In this document: positions 8,199-15,818 of the stretch, one piece after another
Layout of the letters: the number at the start of each line of letters is the position of its first letter
Numbering within the stretch: the first letter of the stretch is position 1
Assembly: GCF_018343665.1 (NCBI RefSeq)
Contig: NZ_JAGYPM010000002.1
Coordinates: forward strand, 888,644 to 952,643
Origin: Cytobacillus citreus
GTDB taxonomy: Bacteria; Bacillota; Bacilli; Bacillales; Cytobacillaceae
DNA length: 64,000 nucleotides
Direction: 5' to 3'
Position numbers and translations under genes: made by a program
The notes under the pieces: generated by a model
Databases searched by the model: none
What the model was told of the DNA's origin: nothing
Seen by the model: the letters and a program-made list of their open reading frames with translations, nothing else

Positions 8199-8495
8199 GT
8201 GGAACAATTATCTGCAAATGAAATAAAAGATTTATTAACGGAGGGAAAGTCTTTAAATTTCATTGATGTTCGCGAAGTGGATGAGGTGGCGATGGGGAAA
8301 ATACCTGAGGCCAGGCATATTCCACTAGGATTACTCGAATTCAGAATGCATGAATTAAATAAGTCAAAAGAATATATTATGGTATGCCGTTCAGGGGCCA
8401 GAAGCGGACGTGCTTGTCAATTTCTTGAAAGCCATGGCTATAAAGTAATGAATATGGCTGGTGGAATGCTTGCTTGGGAAGGAGAAATCGAGTAA
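8199..8495 (+). CDS. Single-domain rhodanese sulfurtransferase
   Basis: This is a cytoplasmic 98-residue rhodanese-like sulfurtransferase. The loop CRSGARSG holds the catalytic Cys63, with the usual FIDVREVDE start of the fold and the GGMLAWEGE ending. The GTG at 8199 is preferred because AAGGAG ends 8 nt before it; the in-frame GTG at 8190 overlaps that box. It should carry persulfide sulfur to or from the TusA, DsrE and dioxygenase proteins encoded around it. It lies downstream of operator 3 and upstream of operator 4. Confidence 0.88.
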   Translation: MEQLSANEIKDLLTEGKSLNFIDVREVDEVAMGKIPEARHIPLGLLEFRMHELNKSKEYIMVCRSGARSGRACQFLESHGYKVMNMAGGMLAWEGEIE

Positions 8496-8512
8496 ATTTT
8501 TTAAAATAAACA

Positions 8513-8530
8513 TATACCCTGGTAGGTAAA
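8513..8530 (+). promoter_or_regulatory. CstR-type operator 4 (imperfect)
   Basis: TATACCCTGGTAGGTAAA keeps the left half of the consensus and a weaker right half. It lies just upstream of the ribosome binding site of the TusA-rhodanese gene. No good -35 box is obvious, so it may act as an internal site. Confidence 0.55.
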
Positions 8531-8544
8531 AAGGAGGCTTTATT

Positions 8545-9120
8545 GTGATTCAAATAAAAACAGACTTTGTATTGGATGCAAAGGGGCTGGCTTGTCCAAT
8601 GCCCATTGTGAAAACGAAGAAGTCAATGAATGAATTAGAGGAAGGCCAAGTATTAGAGGTTCAAGCAACGGACAAAGGCTCAAGGGCAGATATTCAAGCA
8701 TGGGCAAAGACTTCAGGGCACCAATATTTAGGCACATTGGAAGAAGGAGATGTACTAAAGCATTTTTTAAGGAAATCATCCAGTGATGAAGCAATTGAAA
8801 GAAAGCATCCGAAAGTAGCTACTAATGAAGAGCTAGAAAAAATGCTGAAAACAAACGAAAACTTTGTTGTCCTTGATGTTAGGGAATCAGCTGAATATGC
8901 ATTTAGTCATATTTCAAACGCCATTTCAATTCCTTTAGGAGAATTAGACGACCGTATAGATGAGCTTAATAATGAAGATGAAATTTTTGTTGTGTGCCGT
9001 ACGGGAAACCGCAGTGATCTTGCTGCACAGAGGCTAGCAGAAAAAGGATTCACAAAAGTTAACAATGTTGTACCGGGAATGAGCGGCTGGACTGGCAAAA
9101 CAATAAATATCAATAACTAA
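8545..9120 (+). CDS. yrkF: TusA-rhodanese fusion (YrkF-like)
   Basis: This 191-residue two-domain protein has an N-terminal TusA-like carrier (Cys17 in CPMP, TDKGS motif) at residues 1-75 and a C-terminal rhodanese (Cys151 in CRTGNRS) at about 95-188. The fusion should pass sulfane sulfur directly from the rhodanese cysteine to the carrier cysteine. The start is a GTG behind AAGGAGG. B. subtilis YrkF has the same domain order and similar length. The TusA part is very similar to the stand-alone TusA at 10713 and to the tail of the CoA-disulfide reductase at 4584. Confidence 0.92.
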   Translation: MIQIKTDFVLDAKGLACPMPIVKTKKSMNELEEGQVLEVQATDKGSRADIQAWAKTSGHQYLGTLEEGDVLKHFLRKSSSDEAIERKHPKVATNEELEKMLKTNENFVVLDVRESAEYAFSHISNAISIPLGELDDRIDELNNEDEIFVVCRTGNRSDLAAQRLAEKGFTKVNNVVPGMSGWTGKTININN

Positions 9121-9132
9121 GAGGTGTATAAA

Positions 9133-9366
9133 ATGAATGCAATTACTGTATATTCAACAACAAGATGTCCATATTGTGTGATGCTAAAAAACTTTTTGTC
9201 AGAGCAAAATATTTCTTTTAATGAAGTAAATGTTGAAACAAATCCTGAAATCATGCAGAAGCTAATTGCTACTACAGGGCAAATGGGTGTACCTCAAACG
9301 GAAATAAACGGAAACTGGGTCATCGGGTATGATCCAGAAACGATTATGAAGGTTTTACAAAACTAG
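9133..9366 (+). CDS. Glutaredoxin-like thiol-disulfide protein
   Basis: This 77-residue glutaredoxin/NrdH-type protein has active site CPYC (Cys12 and Cys15), the TGQMGVPQT cis-proline segment and a GYDPETI ending. The ATG at 9133 is chosen because AGAGGTG precedes it at 7 nt; the in-frame GTG at 9124 lies inside that site. It sits 12 bp after the TusA-rhodanese gene. In this setting it probably reduces persulfides or mixed disulfides on neighbouring sulfur carriers, with bacillithiol or a thioredoxin-like system as electron source; the partner is inferred. Confidence 0.9.
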   Translation: MNAITVYSTTRCPYCVMLKNFLSEQNISFNEVNVETNPEIMQKLIATTGQMGVPQTEINGNWVIGYDPETIMKVLQN

Positions 9367-9390
9367 AAAAGCGAAAAAATTTTTAATTAC

Positions 9391-9411
9391 TATAATACCT
9401 TAGGGGGTAGG
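9391..9411 (+). promoter_or_regulatory. -10 element with CstR-type operator 5 overlapping the RBS
   Basis: TATAAT at 9391-9396 is followed by AATACCTTAGGGGGTAGG (9394-9411). The G-rich right half of the operator also supplies the Shine-Dalgarno sequence of the dioxygenase gene starting at 9418. No clear -35 box was seen. Confidence 0.6.
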
Positions 9412-9417
9412 TTGGGG

Positions 9418-10545
9418 ATGGCTGTAAATGCAATGAAGGCAACAGAGGTAACAAAGAGAGTGTTTAATAAAGAGGAGCTATTTATTCTGGATGTCCGTAA
9501 TACAGAGGATTATCAGGACTGGAAAATTGAAGGTGAAAACTTCGAGTATTTAAATATTCCGTATTTTGAACTGCTTGACGGCGTTGAAGGGATTCTTGAT
9601 AAGCTGCCAACAGATAAGGATGTTTTAGTTGTATGTGCGAAGGAAGGCTCATCTATTTTTGTAGCAGAAGAACTTTCAGAGGCTGGGCTTACTGTTTCAT
9701 ATTTAGAAGGCGGGATGAAAGCTTGGAGCGAGCACTTGGAGCCTGTCAAAATTGGAGATTTAAAAAATGGCGGTGAAGTGTATCAGTTTGTCCGCATCGG
9801 AAAAGGCTGTCTATCCTATATGATCATCTCAAATGGGGAGGCGGCGATTATAGATGCAACAAGAATGACGGATATCTTTACTGATTTTGCAGATAGCAAG
9901 GGAGCAAAGATTACTCATGTATTCGATACCCATCTGCATGCCGATCATATTTCCGGTGGCCGAAAAATTGCTGAAAAGACAAATGCAATGTATTGGCTGC
10001 CGCCAATGGACGCTACAGAAGTAACATTTAAATACGAGCCCCTTGAAGGCGGAAATGTTATAAAAATTGGTAATACTGCGATCGGTATTCATGCTCTATA
10101 TACACCAGGACATACAATCGGGTCAACATCATTTGTAGTTGATGAAAAGTATTTGCTATCAGGTGATATTTTATTTATCGACTCAATTGGACGCCCAGAC
10201 CTTGCTGGTTTAGCGGAAGACTGGGTTGGAGATTTAAGAGAAAGCCTGTATAAACGCTACAGAGAATTATCAGAAGACCTTGTGGTACTGCCAGCACACT
10301 TTATGATTATTGAAGAATTAAATGAGGATGGTAGTGTAGGTAAAAAGCTTGGAGATTTATTTGCAGAAAACCATGGTTTAAACATAAAAAATGAAGAAGA
10401 ATTTAGAAGGCTTGTGACTGAAAATTTACCGCCGCAGCCAAATGCATACCAAGAGATTCGCAAAACAAATATGGGGAAAATCACCCCAGACGAAGAAGAG
10501 CAACGCGAAATGGAAATTGGCCCAAACCGCTGTGCAGTGAGGTAG
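9418..10545 (+). CDS. yrkH: Rhodanese-persulfide dioxygenase fusion (YrkH/CstB class)
   Basis: This 375-residue protein combines an N-terminal rhodanese (residues 1-110, Cys73 in VVCAKEGSS) with a metallo-beta-lactamase-fold domain of the ETHE1/persulfide dioxygenase type. The metal-site motif THLHADH spans 171-177, with H232 in TPGHT, D250 in SGD and H294 in PAH. The GRPDL segment at 259-263 is typical of persulfide dioxygenases. Such enzymes oxidise glutathione-, CoA- or bacillithiol-type persulfides to sulfite; with a rhodanese, thiosulfate can form. In Staphylococcus CstB the domains are ordered differently. ATG 9418 is preferred over TTG 9412. Confidence 0.9.
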   Translation: MAVNAMKATEVTKRVFNKEELFILDVRNTEDYQDWKIEGENFEYLNIPYFELLDGVEGILDKLPTDKDVLVVCAKEGSSIFVAEELSEAGLTVSYLEGGMKAWSEHLEPVKIGDLKNGGEVYQFVRIGKGCLSYMIISNGEAAIIDATRMTDIFTDFADSKGAKITHVFDTHLHADHISGGRKIAEKTNAMYWLPPMDATEVTFKYEPLEGGNVIKIGNTAIGIHALYTPGHTIGSTSFVVDEKYLLSGDILFIDSIGRPDLAGLAEDWVGDLRESLYKRYRELSEDLVVLPAHFMIIEELNEDGSVGKKLGDLFAENHGLNIKNEEEFRRLVTENLPPQPNAYQEIRKTNMGKITPDEEEQREMEIGPNRCAVR

Positions 10546-10685
10546 AAAAGCGTAAGGCGCCCGCCTATCAGCGACAAGCATAAGACGAGCCGGCATAAAG
10601 GTTGTTCTTTAACCTTTGTGACGGATTGGCTTATGACCTCGAGCCGATGGCGCCTGAAGCTAGACAATAAGAAAGCGTAAGCACC
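10546..10685 (-). repeat. R2 dispersed repeat, copy 1
   Basis: In minus orientation it carries the family landmarks CTAGCTTCAGGCGCC, GAGGTCATAAGCC, a CAAAGGTTAAAGAACAACCTTT hairpin top (20-nt core with a short loop) and CTTATGCTTGTCG. It begins at the base after the dioxygenase stop codon and may act as its terminator or 3' stabiliser. Confidence 0.8.
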
Positions 10686-10712
10686 CTAAAAAATTATTGG
10701 AGGTAATAACAA

Positions 10713-10943
10713 ATGGAAGCTACAAAACTATTAGATGCAAAAGGGTTTGCATGTCCAATGCCCATTGTAAGAACAAAGAAGGCAATGAATGAGCTTGAAT
10801 CAGGTCAAGTATTAGAAGTACACACCACAGATAAAGGATCGAAAAATGATATTACGGCTTGGACAAAATCAGGTGGTCATGAATTAGTAAAGCAAGAAGA
10901 TGAAAATGGAGTATATAAATTTTGGATTAAAAAGGGTGAATAA
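10713..10943 (+). CDS. yrkI: TusA-family sulfur carrier (YrkI-like)
   Basis: This 76-residue TusA/SirA-like protein has the CPMP motif at Cys14 and the conserved TDKGS segment. It accepts sulfane sulfur on the cysteine and hands it to partner enzymes in the cytoplasm. A GGAGG box lies 8 nt before the ATG. It is the third TusA domain in the cluster, after those fused to the CoA-disulfide reductase and to the rhodanese. B. subtilis YrkI has the same size and position, before the YrkJ permease. Confidence 0.93.
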   Translation: MEATKLLDAKGFACPMPIVRTKKAMNELESGQVLEVHTTDKGSKNDITAWTKSGGHELVKQEDENGVYKFWIKKGE

Positions 10944-11051
10944 AAAACTGAAGAGGGAACCAATTTGGTGCGCTAATAGGCAAACTTAAATTTATTAAAG
11001 TACTAAAGTATAATTGGAATTTTAATAAATTGTCTGCAAATAATATCGCAT

Positions 11052-11101
11052 AAGAAAAACTAAGCTTTCGCCGGAAGGACTTGGCGAACGCTAAGTTTTT
11101 C
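11052..11101. terminator. Long hairpin downstream of the TusA gene
   Basis: Arms of about 20 bp (AGAAAAACTAAGC...TCGCC and GGCGAACGCTAAGTTTTTCT) pair with two mismatches around a GGAAGGACTT loop, ending in a T-run. The loop wording CGCCNAAGGACTTG recurs at about 36700, so this is also a small dispersed repeat. Confidence 0.7.
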
Positions 11102-11130
11102 TAACCTTTTCTTAAGAGGAAGTGCAAGAT

Positions 11131-11907
11131 ATGGATATGACATTTATGATTACGATCTTTCTAATAGGCTTTATTGGATCATACATTTCCGGAATGGTAG
11201 GAATTGGCGGTTCGATTATAAAATATCCAATGCTGTTATACATCCCACCTTTATTCGGCTTTGCTGCTTTTAGTGCTCATGAAGTAGCTGGAATCAGTGC
11301 TGTTCAAGTATTTTTTGCTACCATTGGCGGTGTATGGGCCTATCGCAAAGACGGATATTTAAATAAAACATTAATCGGGTATATGGGTGTTAGTATATTA
11401 ATTGGGAGCTTTATCGGTAGTTTTGGTTCAAAAGCAATGTCAGAGGGCGGGATTAATTTAATCTATGGAATTTTAGCTCTAACCGCTGCGGTTATGATGT
11501 TTATTCCTAAAAAAGGTCTTGATGATATTCCGCTCGATCAAGTGAAATTTAATAAATGGCTTGCTGCAGCACTAGCTTTAATTGTTGGAGTTGGGTCAGG
11601 AATAGTAGGGGCTGCAGGTGCATTCCTATTAGTTCCAATCATGCTCGTTATCTTGAAGATTCCAACTCGAATGACGATCGCATCTTCATTAGCGATTACA
11701 TTTATTTCATCTATTGGTGCTACAATTGGTAAAATTACAACAGGACAAGTTGAATATGGACCTGCACTTATTATGGTTGTTGCTAGCTTGATTGCCTCAC
11801 CATTAGGTGCAATGACTGGGAAAAAAGTAAATACGAAAATACTTCAAGTTATTCTGGCTGTATTAATTGCAGCAACAGCAGTGAAAATTTGGAGCGATAT
11901 CCTGTGA
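11131..11907 (+). CDS. yrkJ: TSUP-family sulfite/sulfur-compound permease (YrkJ-like)
   Basis: This integral membrane protein of 258 residues belongs to the TauE/SafE (TSUP) family, with about eight hydrophobic segments arranged as two similar halves. The family motifs [16 protein letters not shown] near the N-terminus and [16 protein letters not shown] in the middle are present. TSUP proteins are believed to export sulfite, thiosulfate or organosulfonates; here it probably removes the sulfite or thiosulfate made by the dioxygenase. ATG 11131 is chosen because AGAGGA lies about 10 nt upstream; GTG 11122 is too close. It corresponds to B. subtilis YrkJ. Confidence 0.9.
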   Translation: MDMTFMITIFLIGFIGSYISGMVGIGGSIIKYPMLLYIPPLFGFAAFSAHEVAGISAVQVFFATIGGVWAYRKDGYLNKTLIGYMGVSILIGSFIGSFGSKAMSEGGINLIYGILALTAAVMMFIPKKGLDDIPLDQVKFNKWLAAALALIVGVGSGIVGAAGAFLLVPIMLVILKIPTRMTIASSLAITFISSIGATIGKITTGQVEYGPALIMVVASLIASPLGAMTGKKVNTKILQVILAVLIAATAVKIWSDIL

Positions 11908-11934
11908 AAGGGATAGATTAAAGGTGGTGTTTTC

Positions 11935-12096
11935 ATGGAAAAGAAACGGATAAATGATTGCCAAACTGGTACTTGAGGCATTAACCGGAAAAACCCTGAT
12001 GAAGGAAAGAAGAAGTTTTCATTTCCGCCAATATGACCTGGGGTTTTCGTTTGGCTCCTGGTAGGAGTCATTTTATTGATATCTAAATTTTTTTAG
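11935..12096 (+). other. Small membrane-protein ORF interrupted by two in-frame TGA codons
   Basis: A well-placed AAAGGTGGTG precedes the ATG. The frame gives MEKKRINDCQTGT, then TGA (11974-11976), GINRKNPDEGKKKFSFPPI, a second TGA (12034-12036), then PGVFVWLLVGVILLISKFF and TAG. The part after the second TGA is a clean single TM helix, and both TGAs would fit as tryptophan. It may be a small tail-anchored protein with two Trp-to-stop changes, or one decoded by UGA readthrough. Without readthrough only 13 residues are made. It lies between the permease and methyltransferase genes, in their orientation. Confidence 0.5.
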
Positions 12097-12111
12097 CTAA
12101 GGAGTGATTTT

Positions 12112-12681
12112 GTGGCTGGACATCGCTTTAATCCTGAAAAGGCGGATAAATTACTTTCGCCTAAGAGAAGAGAATTAATTGATTTAGATAAAGTTATCTC
12201 TCTACTTGGTATCCAAGCAAGTGACAAACTCGCAGATTTCGGAGCGGGCAATGGCTTTTTCTCGATTCCTTTCGCACAGCAAACGAATGATACGGTTTAT
12301 GCAATAGACATTGAACCGAAGATGCTAGATTTGTTGAGAAAACGAGCAGAGCAAGAGGAAGTTAGGAACATACATTACATTGAAAGTAATCTTGAAAATA
12401 TTAAGCTTCCTGACAATACGATAAACAAAGCAATCGTAGCTTTTGTGATGCATGAAATCCCGAATATGGAAAAAGCCCTTAAAGAATTTAAACGGACTAT
12501 TCAACCGAATGGACGGCTGCTCATTCTTGATTGGGAAGCGGTAGAATCAGAAATGGGTCCCCCTCTCCATGAAAGAATTTCATCAGCTGACATGCAATCG
12601 TTTCTCCTGGAAAATGACCTCCATGCAAAAGTCACTATTCTAAATGAAGCTGTTTATGCAATTGAAATAGAAATGACTTGA
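12112..12681 (+). CDS. Class I SAM-dependent methyltransferase
   Basis: This 189-residue methyltransferase of the UbiE/type-11 kind has the SAM-binding motif I LADFGAGNGFFS at residues 39-50, an acidic residue ending strand 2 (YAIDIEP) and a motif near AIVAFVMHEI. The start is a GTG with AAGGAG upstream. Its substrate is unknown; position at the end of the sulfur cluster suggests a small thiol or metalloid target, but this is inference. A strong terminator follows, closing the regulon. Confidence 0.85.
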   Translation: MAGHRFNPEKADKLLSPKRRELIDLDKVISLLGIQASDKLADFGAGNGFFSIPFAQQTNDTVYAIDIEPKMLDLLRKRAEQEEVRNIHYIESNLENIKLPDNTINKAIVAFVMHEIPNMEKALKEFKRTIQPNGRLLILDWEAVESEMGPPLHERISSADMQSFLLENDLHAKVTILNEAVYAIEIEMT

Positions 12682-12692
12682 TACAAATAGAC

Positions 12693-12726
12693 AAAAATAC
12701 CGGCAAAATGATGCCGGTATTTTTTT
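12693..12726 (+). terminator. Rho-independent terminator
   Basis: The stem AAAATACCGGCA / TGCCGGTATTTT with a 6-nt loop is followed by a T-run. The 12727-13144 spacer behind it shows no gene; it only offers room for the promoter of the kinase. Confidence 0.9.
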
Positions 12727-13144
12727 AGAATTATGAGGTCTTTTTTTCTATTGATTACTTAAACTTCAAAGCTAACAAATAGGTGAATTGCTCAATGAGG
12801 ACAAGTACCGAATAAAAAGCCTCGTAGATGTCCTAATTAGTGTTCCATGTGAACCCTACAATTATGAGAATAACTGAACGCCTATTAAGATCAAAAATCA
12901 ACTCTAGGAATGGATTTGTCAGTCTCAAATACATGTCAAAGCTTACTAGTCATTATTAATTTACGGAGCTTGTCATAATAATAAAATGTATAAAAAAATG
13001 CCAAAAATTTTTTTTGATAGATATGCGATTAAATCTATGTGTGATATTATTTTTATAATAATTCGAATTTTCGATTCTTTGATTCCTCAGCATTAAATAG
13101 GCATTTTAAGTAGTAATACAATTGAATAAGGGAGGATAAAGCAG

Positions 13145-14392
13145 ATGTTACATGAAGGCAGTAATTTACTTTTTAACTTACTAGTCATCCTGATTACCAT
13201 GACTATTCATCAATTTTGGATTGAAAGTAAACCGAATAGTTCATTTGTAAAAAATTACGCAATATTATTCACATCTGCTTTAGCTATTTTTCTGAATATG
13301 GCATTCTCATTCGTTGAGGAAGATGGCATCAAATTCGATTTAAGAGGAATTCCACTTTGGTTTGGAACAATATATGGCGGACCGTTAACAGGCATTCTCC
13401 TTACTTTAGAAATACTTATTATTAGGTTATATCAAGGTGGAATTGGAGCGATTATTGCATTATTCAGTACTCCTCTTTTACTTTCTATAGCACTTTTGGT
13501 CAGACCCTATTATTTTCGCATGAAAATATTAAAAAAAGTGATGGTAGCTTCAAGTATTTATATTCTACTTTCAATATTTGTTCTCACATCTGTTTCAATT
13601 GTCAAAGATACATTTGTTGGTATCGAATTTTTGACCAGTTACCTAATGACGAATTTATCTGGGATTATTATTGTTAGTCTATCTTTAGAAGCTATTAGGA
13701 AAAACTATTTATTCCGTATGAAAATATATCACTCTGCTAAGCTTGATCTAATCGGTCATTTAGCTGCAGCAGTCAATCATGAGATCAAAAATCCCCTGAC
13801 GACTGTTCGTGGAATGATCCATTTACTTAAAGATGATCCGTCTCTTCCTAATGATAAAAAAGAATCTTTTTTTCAAATTGCTATGGATGAAATTGATAAA
13901 ATCGATCGAATTGTATCCGATTATCTCACTTTTGCAAGACCTTACCCAAATAAAATAGAGATGCTTCCAGTCGGACAAGTCTTATCCGAATCAATTAACA
14001 TAGTTAAGCCATTAGCTGATCAGGCCAATGTGAAAATAGAAATAAAAGAATTAAGCCATTGTACCATTCCTGGAGATCACTCCAAATTCGTTCAAGCTTT
14101 AGTGAATATTCTTAAGAATAGTATAGATGCCTTGCCCAATGGCGGTAGCATTGAGATAAAAGCAGTTATAAGGAATAATTTATGCAGCATTCATATTTTA
14201 GATAACGGTGTTGGTATGAGCAGTGAAATAATCAGCAGATTAGGAGAGCCTTATTTTACTATGACTAGTAATGGGACAGGGCTTGGTATGATGGTTGTGT
14301 TTAAAATTATTGAAAGCATGAAGGGTAAAATAAGTATAAAAAGTGAGCTAGGTTCAGGAACAGAAGTAATTCTTTCTCTGCCAAGCTCTTGA
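13145..14392 (+). CDS. 5TM sensor histidine kinase, KinB-like
   Basis: This membrane sensor kinase has 415 residues. About six hydrophobic helices (residues 5-190) form a 5TMR-LYT-type sensor, recognisable from GTIYGGPLTGILLT and the LYQGG loop. A dimerisation/phosphoacceptor helix has His212 in NHEIKNPLTT. The ATPase domain shows the N box NILKNSIDAL, G1 DNGVGMS and G2 GTGLGM. This layout matches KinB and related phosphorelay kinases that feed sporulation. No response regulator is adjacent, as expected for an orphan phosphorelay kinase. The ATG is preceded by GGGAGG. The signal is unknown. Confidence 0.88.
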   Translation: MLHEGSNLLFNLLVILITMTIHQFWIESKPNSSFVKNYAILFTSALAIFLNMAFSFVEEDGIKFDLRGIPLWFGTIYGGPLTGILLTLEILIIRLYQGGIGAIIALFSTPLLLSIALLVRPYYFRMKILKKVMVASSIYILLSIFVLTSVSIVKDTFVGIEFLTSYLMTNLSGIIIVSLSLEAIRKNYLFRMKIYHSAKLDLIGHLAAAVNHEIKNPLTTVRGMIHLLKDDPSLPNDKKESFFQIAMDEIDKIDRIVSDYLTFARPYPNKIEMLPVGQVLSESINIVKPLADQANVKIEIKELSHCTIPGDHSKFVQALVNILKNSIDALPNGGSIEIKAVIRNNLCSIHILDNGVGMSSEIISRLGEPYFTMTSNGTGLGMMVVFKIIESMKGKISIKSELGSGTEVILSLPSS

Positions 14393-14428
14393 TGAGAAAT
14401 TGTATCACCAAGCTATTGAAACTATGAA

Positions 14429-14703
14429 TTTATCGCAGATTAACGGGCAGTAAGACCCCCACTTCAAGTTTGCGAGAGAATCAAAGAAACCTAAGTGGGG
14501 ATCAACTGCCCGTAAAGGCCCGACGACGGACACGATGTCCTAGTCAGGCGAAAGCCACAGGACGTGGCGTTTTGAGCGTGATTGGTTCAACTAACCATCA
14601 GTGGGGGATGAAAGCCGACTAAGAACGCCACGTCCTGTGGCAACGTCGGCACTAGCACGTCCTGTGCGTCGAAAAACCCCAACTGATGGAAGTTTCACTT
14701 TAT
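14429..14703 (+). repeat. R1 dispersed repeat, copy b
   Basis: A full two-hairpin copy from TTTATCGCAG to CACTTTAT. The central module (about 14520-14590) differs from copies a and d, while the flanking hairpins match. It lies 36 bp after the kinase stop codon. Confidence 0.9.
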
Positions 14704-14721
14704 GTTTTATTCAATATTTCA

Positions 14722-14758
14722 CGTTAACTGTTTCATTCTGAGGCAGTTAACGGTTTTT
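14722..14758 (+). terminator. Rho-independent terminator
   Basis: The 9-bp stem CGTTAACTG / CAGTTAACG with a 13-nt loop is followed by GTTTTTAA. It is the probable end of the kinase transcript, beyond repeat R1-b. Confidence 0.75.
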
Positions 14759-14763
14759 AATGG

Positions 14764-14788
14764 GTATCCAGAATCAATGAAACAAATG
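14764..14788 (+). repeat. 25-bp exact copy of an internal piece of the ABC permease gene
   Basis: Twenty-five bases here are identical to 18711-18735, inside the permease gene at 18568, where they encode YPESMKQM. Flanks differ completely. No larger homology was seen. Confidence 0.8.
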
Positions 14789-14845
14789 AAAATACCGTAC
14801 AAAACTGCCGGTATTATTTACATATTTAATAATGTCTAAGTCTTA

Positions 14846-14875
14846 TTGACAATGATTATCATTTTCCCTTACTAT
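14846..14875 (+). promoter_or_regulatory. Promoter with Fur box
   Basis: TTGACA (14846-14851) and TACTAT (14870-14875) are 18 bp apart. GACAATGATTATCATTTTC (14848-14866) closely matches the 19-bp Fur consensus and covers the -35 box and spacer, so the downstream gene should be repressed by iron. Confidence 0.8.
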
Positions 14876-14922
14876 AAAAGTAACTTATTTTCCAGATATA
14901 ATTCATTCTTGGAGGGAACATC

Positions 14923-15399
14923 GTGAGTATGCTTCATGGCTTGAAAGATATTGATACGGTTATTTTAAATCAACGTAATATTGGTGGAGCTGCAGAAGCG
15001 GCCATTTTACAATTAATATCAGGTGAAACCTTTAACAATCCAGTATTCACCAATATCGACAAGTCTAAAGGACAATACGTTTCCTTATGTTTTATTGATG
15101 AGGCTGGAATGAATATTTGCATTCATGTTGACCAAATTGCCATTATGAAAGGCTTAGAATATAAATTAATTTGTCAATTAAACAACCAGCATGTTAAACA
15201 ATTATTGCTTGCTGATACATTGCAATACTTACAAAGATTATGTGAAATCAACGACGGCTTTATCACACCTACATTTAAAAAAGAAGCGCTAGTGCTTGTA
15301 AGGGATATAAGTATGGAAGAGCTTGAAAAGAAAAATATTACTTTACCTTTCATAATCGAAGATAATCTTATACATTTCAGTGAACGAAAATTTGCATAA
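14923..15399 (+). CDS. Unknown protein, predicted Fur-regulated
   Basis: I do not recognise this 158-residue protein. It looks soluble, with mixed helix and strand and no signal peptide or TM segment. It contains scattered cysteines and an acidic/hydrophobic C-terminal part. The GTG start has GGAGGG 6 nt upstream. A strong Fur box covers its promoter, and its terminator is shared with the convergent iron-storage nanocompartment operon. Production under iron starvation next to an iron store suggests a part in iron release or handling; that is inference from location only. Confidence 0.75.
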   Translation: MSMLHGLKDIDTVILNQRNIGGAAEAAILQLISGETFNNPVFTNIDKSKGQYVSLCFIDEAGMNICIHVDQIAIMKGLEYKLICQLNNQHVKQLLLADTLQYLQRLCEINDGFITPTFKKEALVLVRDISMEELEKKNITLPFIIEDNLIHFSERKFA

Positions 15400-15404
15400 T
15401 AAAT

Positions 15405-15437
15405 GAAAAAAACGAGGTCAAACACCTCGTTTTTTTA
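15405..15437. terminator. Bidirectional terminator
   Basis: AACGAGGT / ACCTCGTT stem with A-run before and T-run after, between two convergent genes. It probably serves both the Fur-boxed gene and the ferredoxin gene. Confidence 0.9.
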
Positions 15438-15809
15438 TCTAATCACAGATTGACAAGCTAATCGATACCCATCGTCCAATGCATTCTTTAACTTTTTTTG
15501 CTCTATATCATTTGGCGGAAGCAAAAAGGCTGATCCATGATCAATTTTCACTTTACATAAACCACATGTACCTTTACGGCATTTATATTGCAGCTCTTGC
15601 CCTTGTTTTAGGGCTGCATCTAATAATAACTGCCCTTTTACTTGCTGAATTTCATAGCGTTTTCCATTTTGTATGAGCATCATACTTTGTATATTGTCTG
15701 TAGGGGAACTTTTATGAATGCTTGAACTTGAATACAGTATCTTTAATGATTCTGATACAATATTACTTGGAATGAGCGAGCCAACAGTAAATAATCTACT
15801 ATCCAACAT
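15435..15809 (-). CDS. [2Fe-2S] ferredoxin carrying an encapsulin-targeting peptide
   Basis: This 124-residue protein has a plant-type [2Fe-2S] domain (about residues 40-124) with the C-x4-C-x2-C ... C pattern in CRKGTCGLC and LACQS. The extra N-terminal stretch contains LFTVGSL, the same tag that ends the IMEF cargo protein, so it is predicted to be packed inside the encapsulin shell. In described IMEF systems such a ferredoxin is proposed to deliver electrons that reduce stored ferric iron for release. Its ATG has GGGAG upstream and starts 9 bp after the encapsulin stop. Confidence 0.92.
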   Translation of the reverse strand: MLDSRLFTVGSLIPSNIVSESLKILYSSSSIHKSSPTDNIQSMMLIQNGKRYEIQQVKGQLLLDAALKQGQELQYKCRKGTCGLCKVKIDHGSAFLLPPNDIEQKKLKNALDDGYRLACQSVIR

Positions 15810-15818
15810 ATATGCTCC

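Noticed and set aside
11974..11976. Selenocysteine codon
   Set aside because: No convincing hairpin follows the TGA at the spacing needed for a bacterial SECIS, and tryptophan fits both TGA positions.
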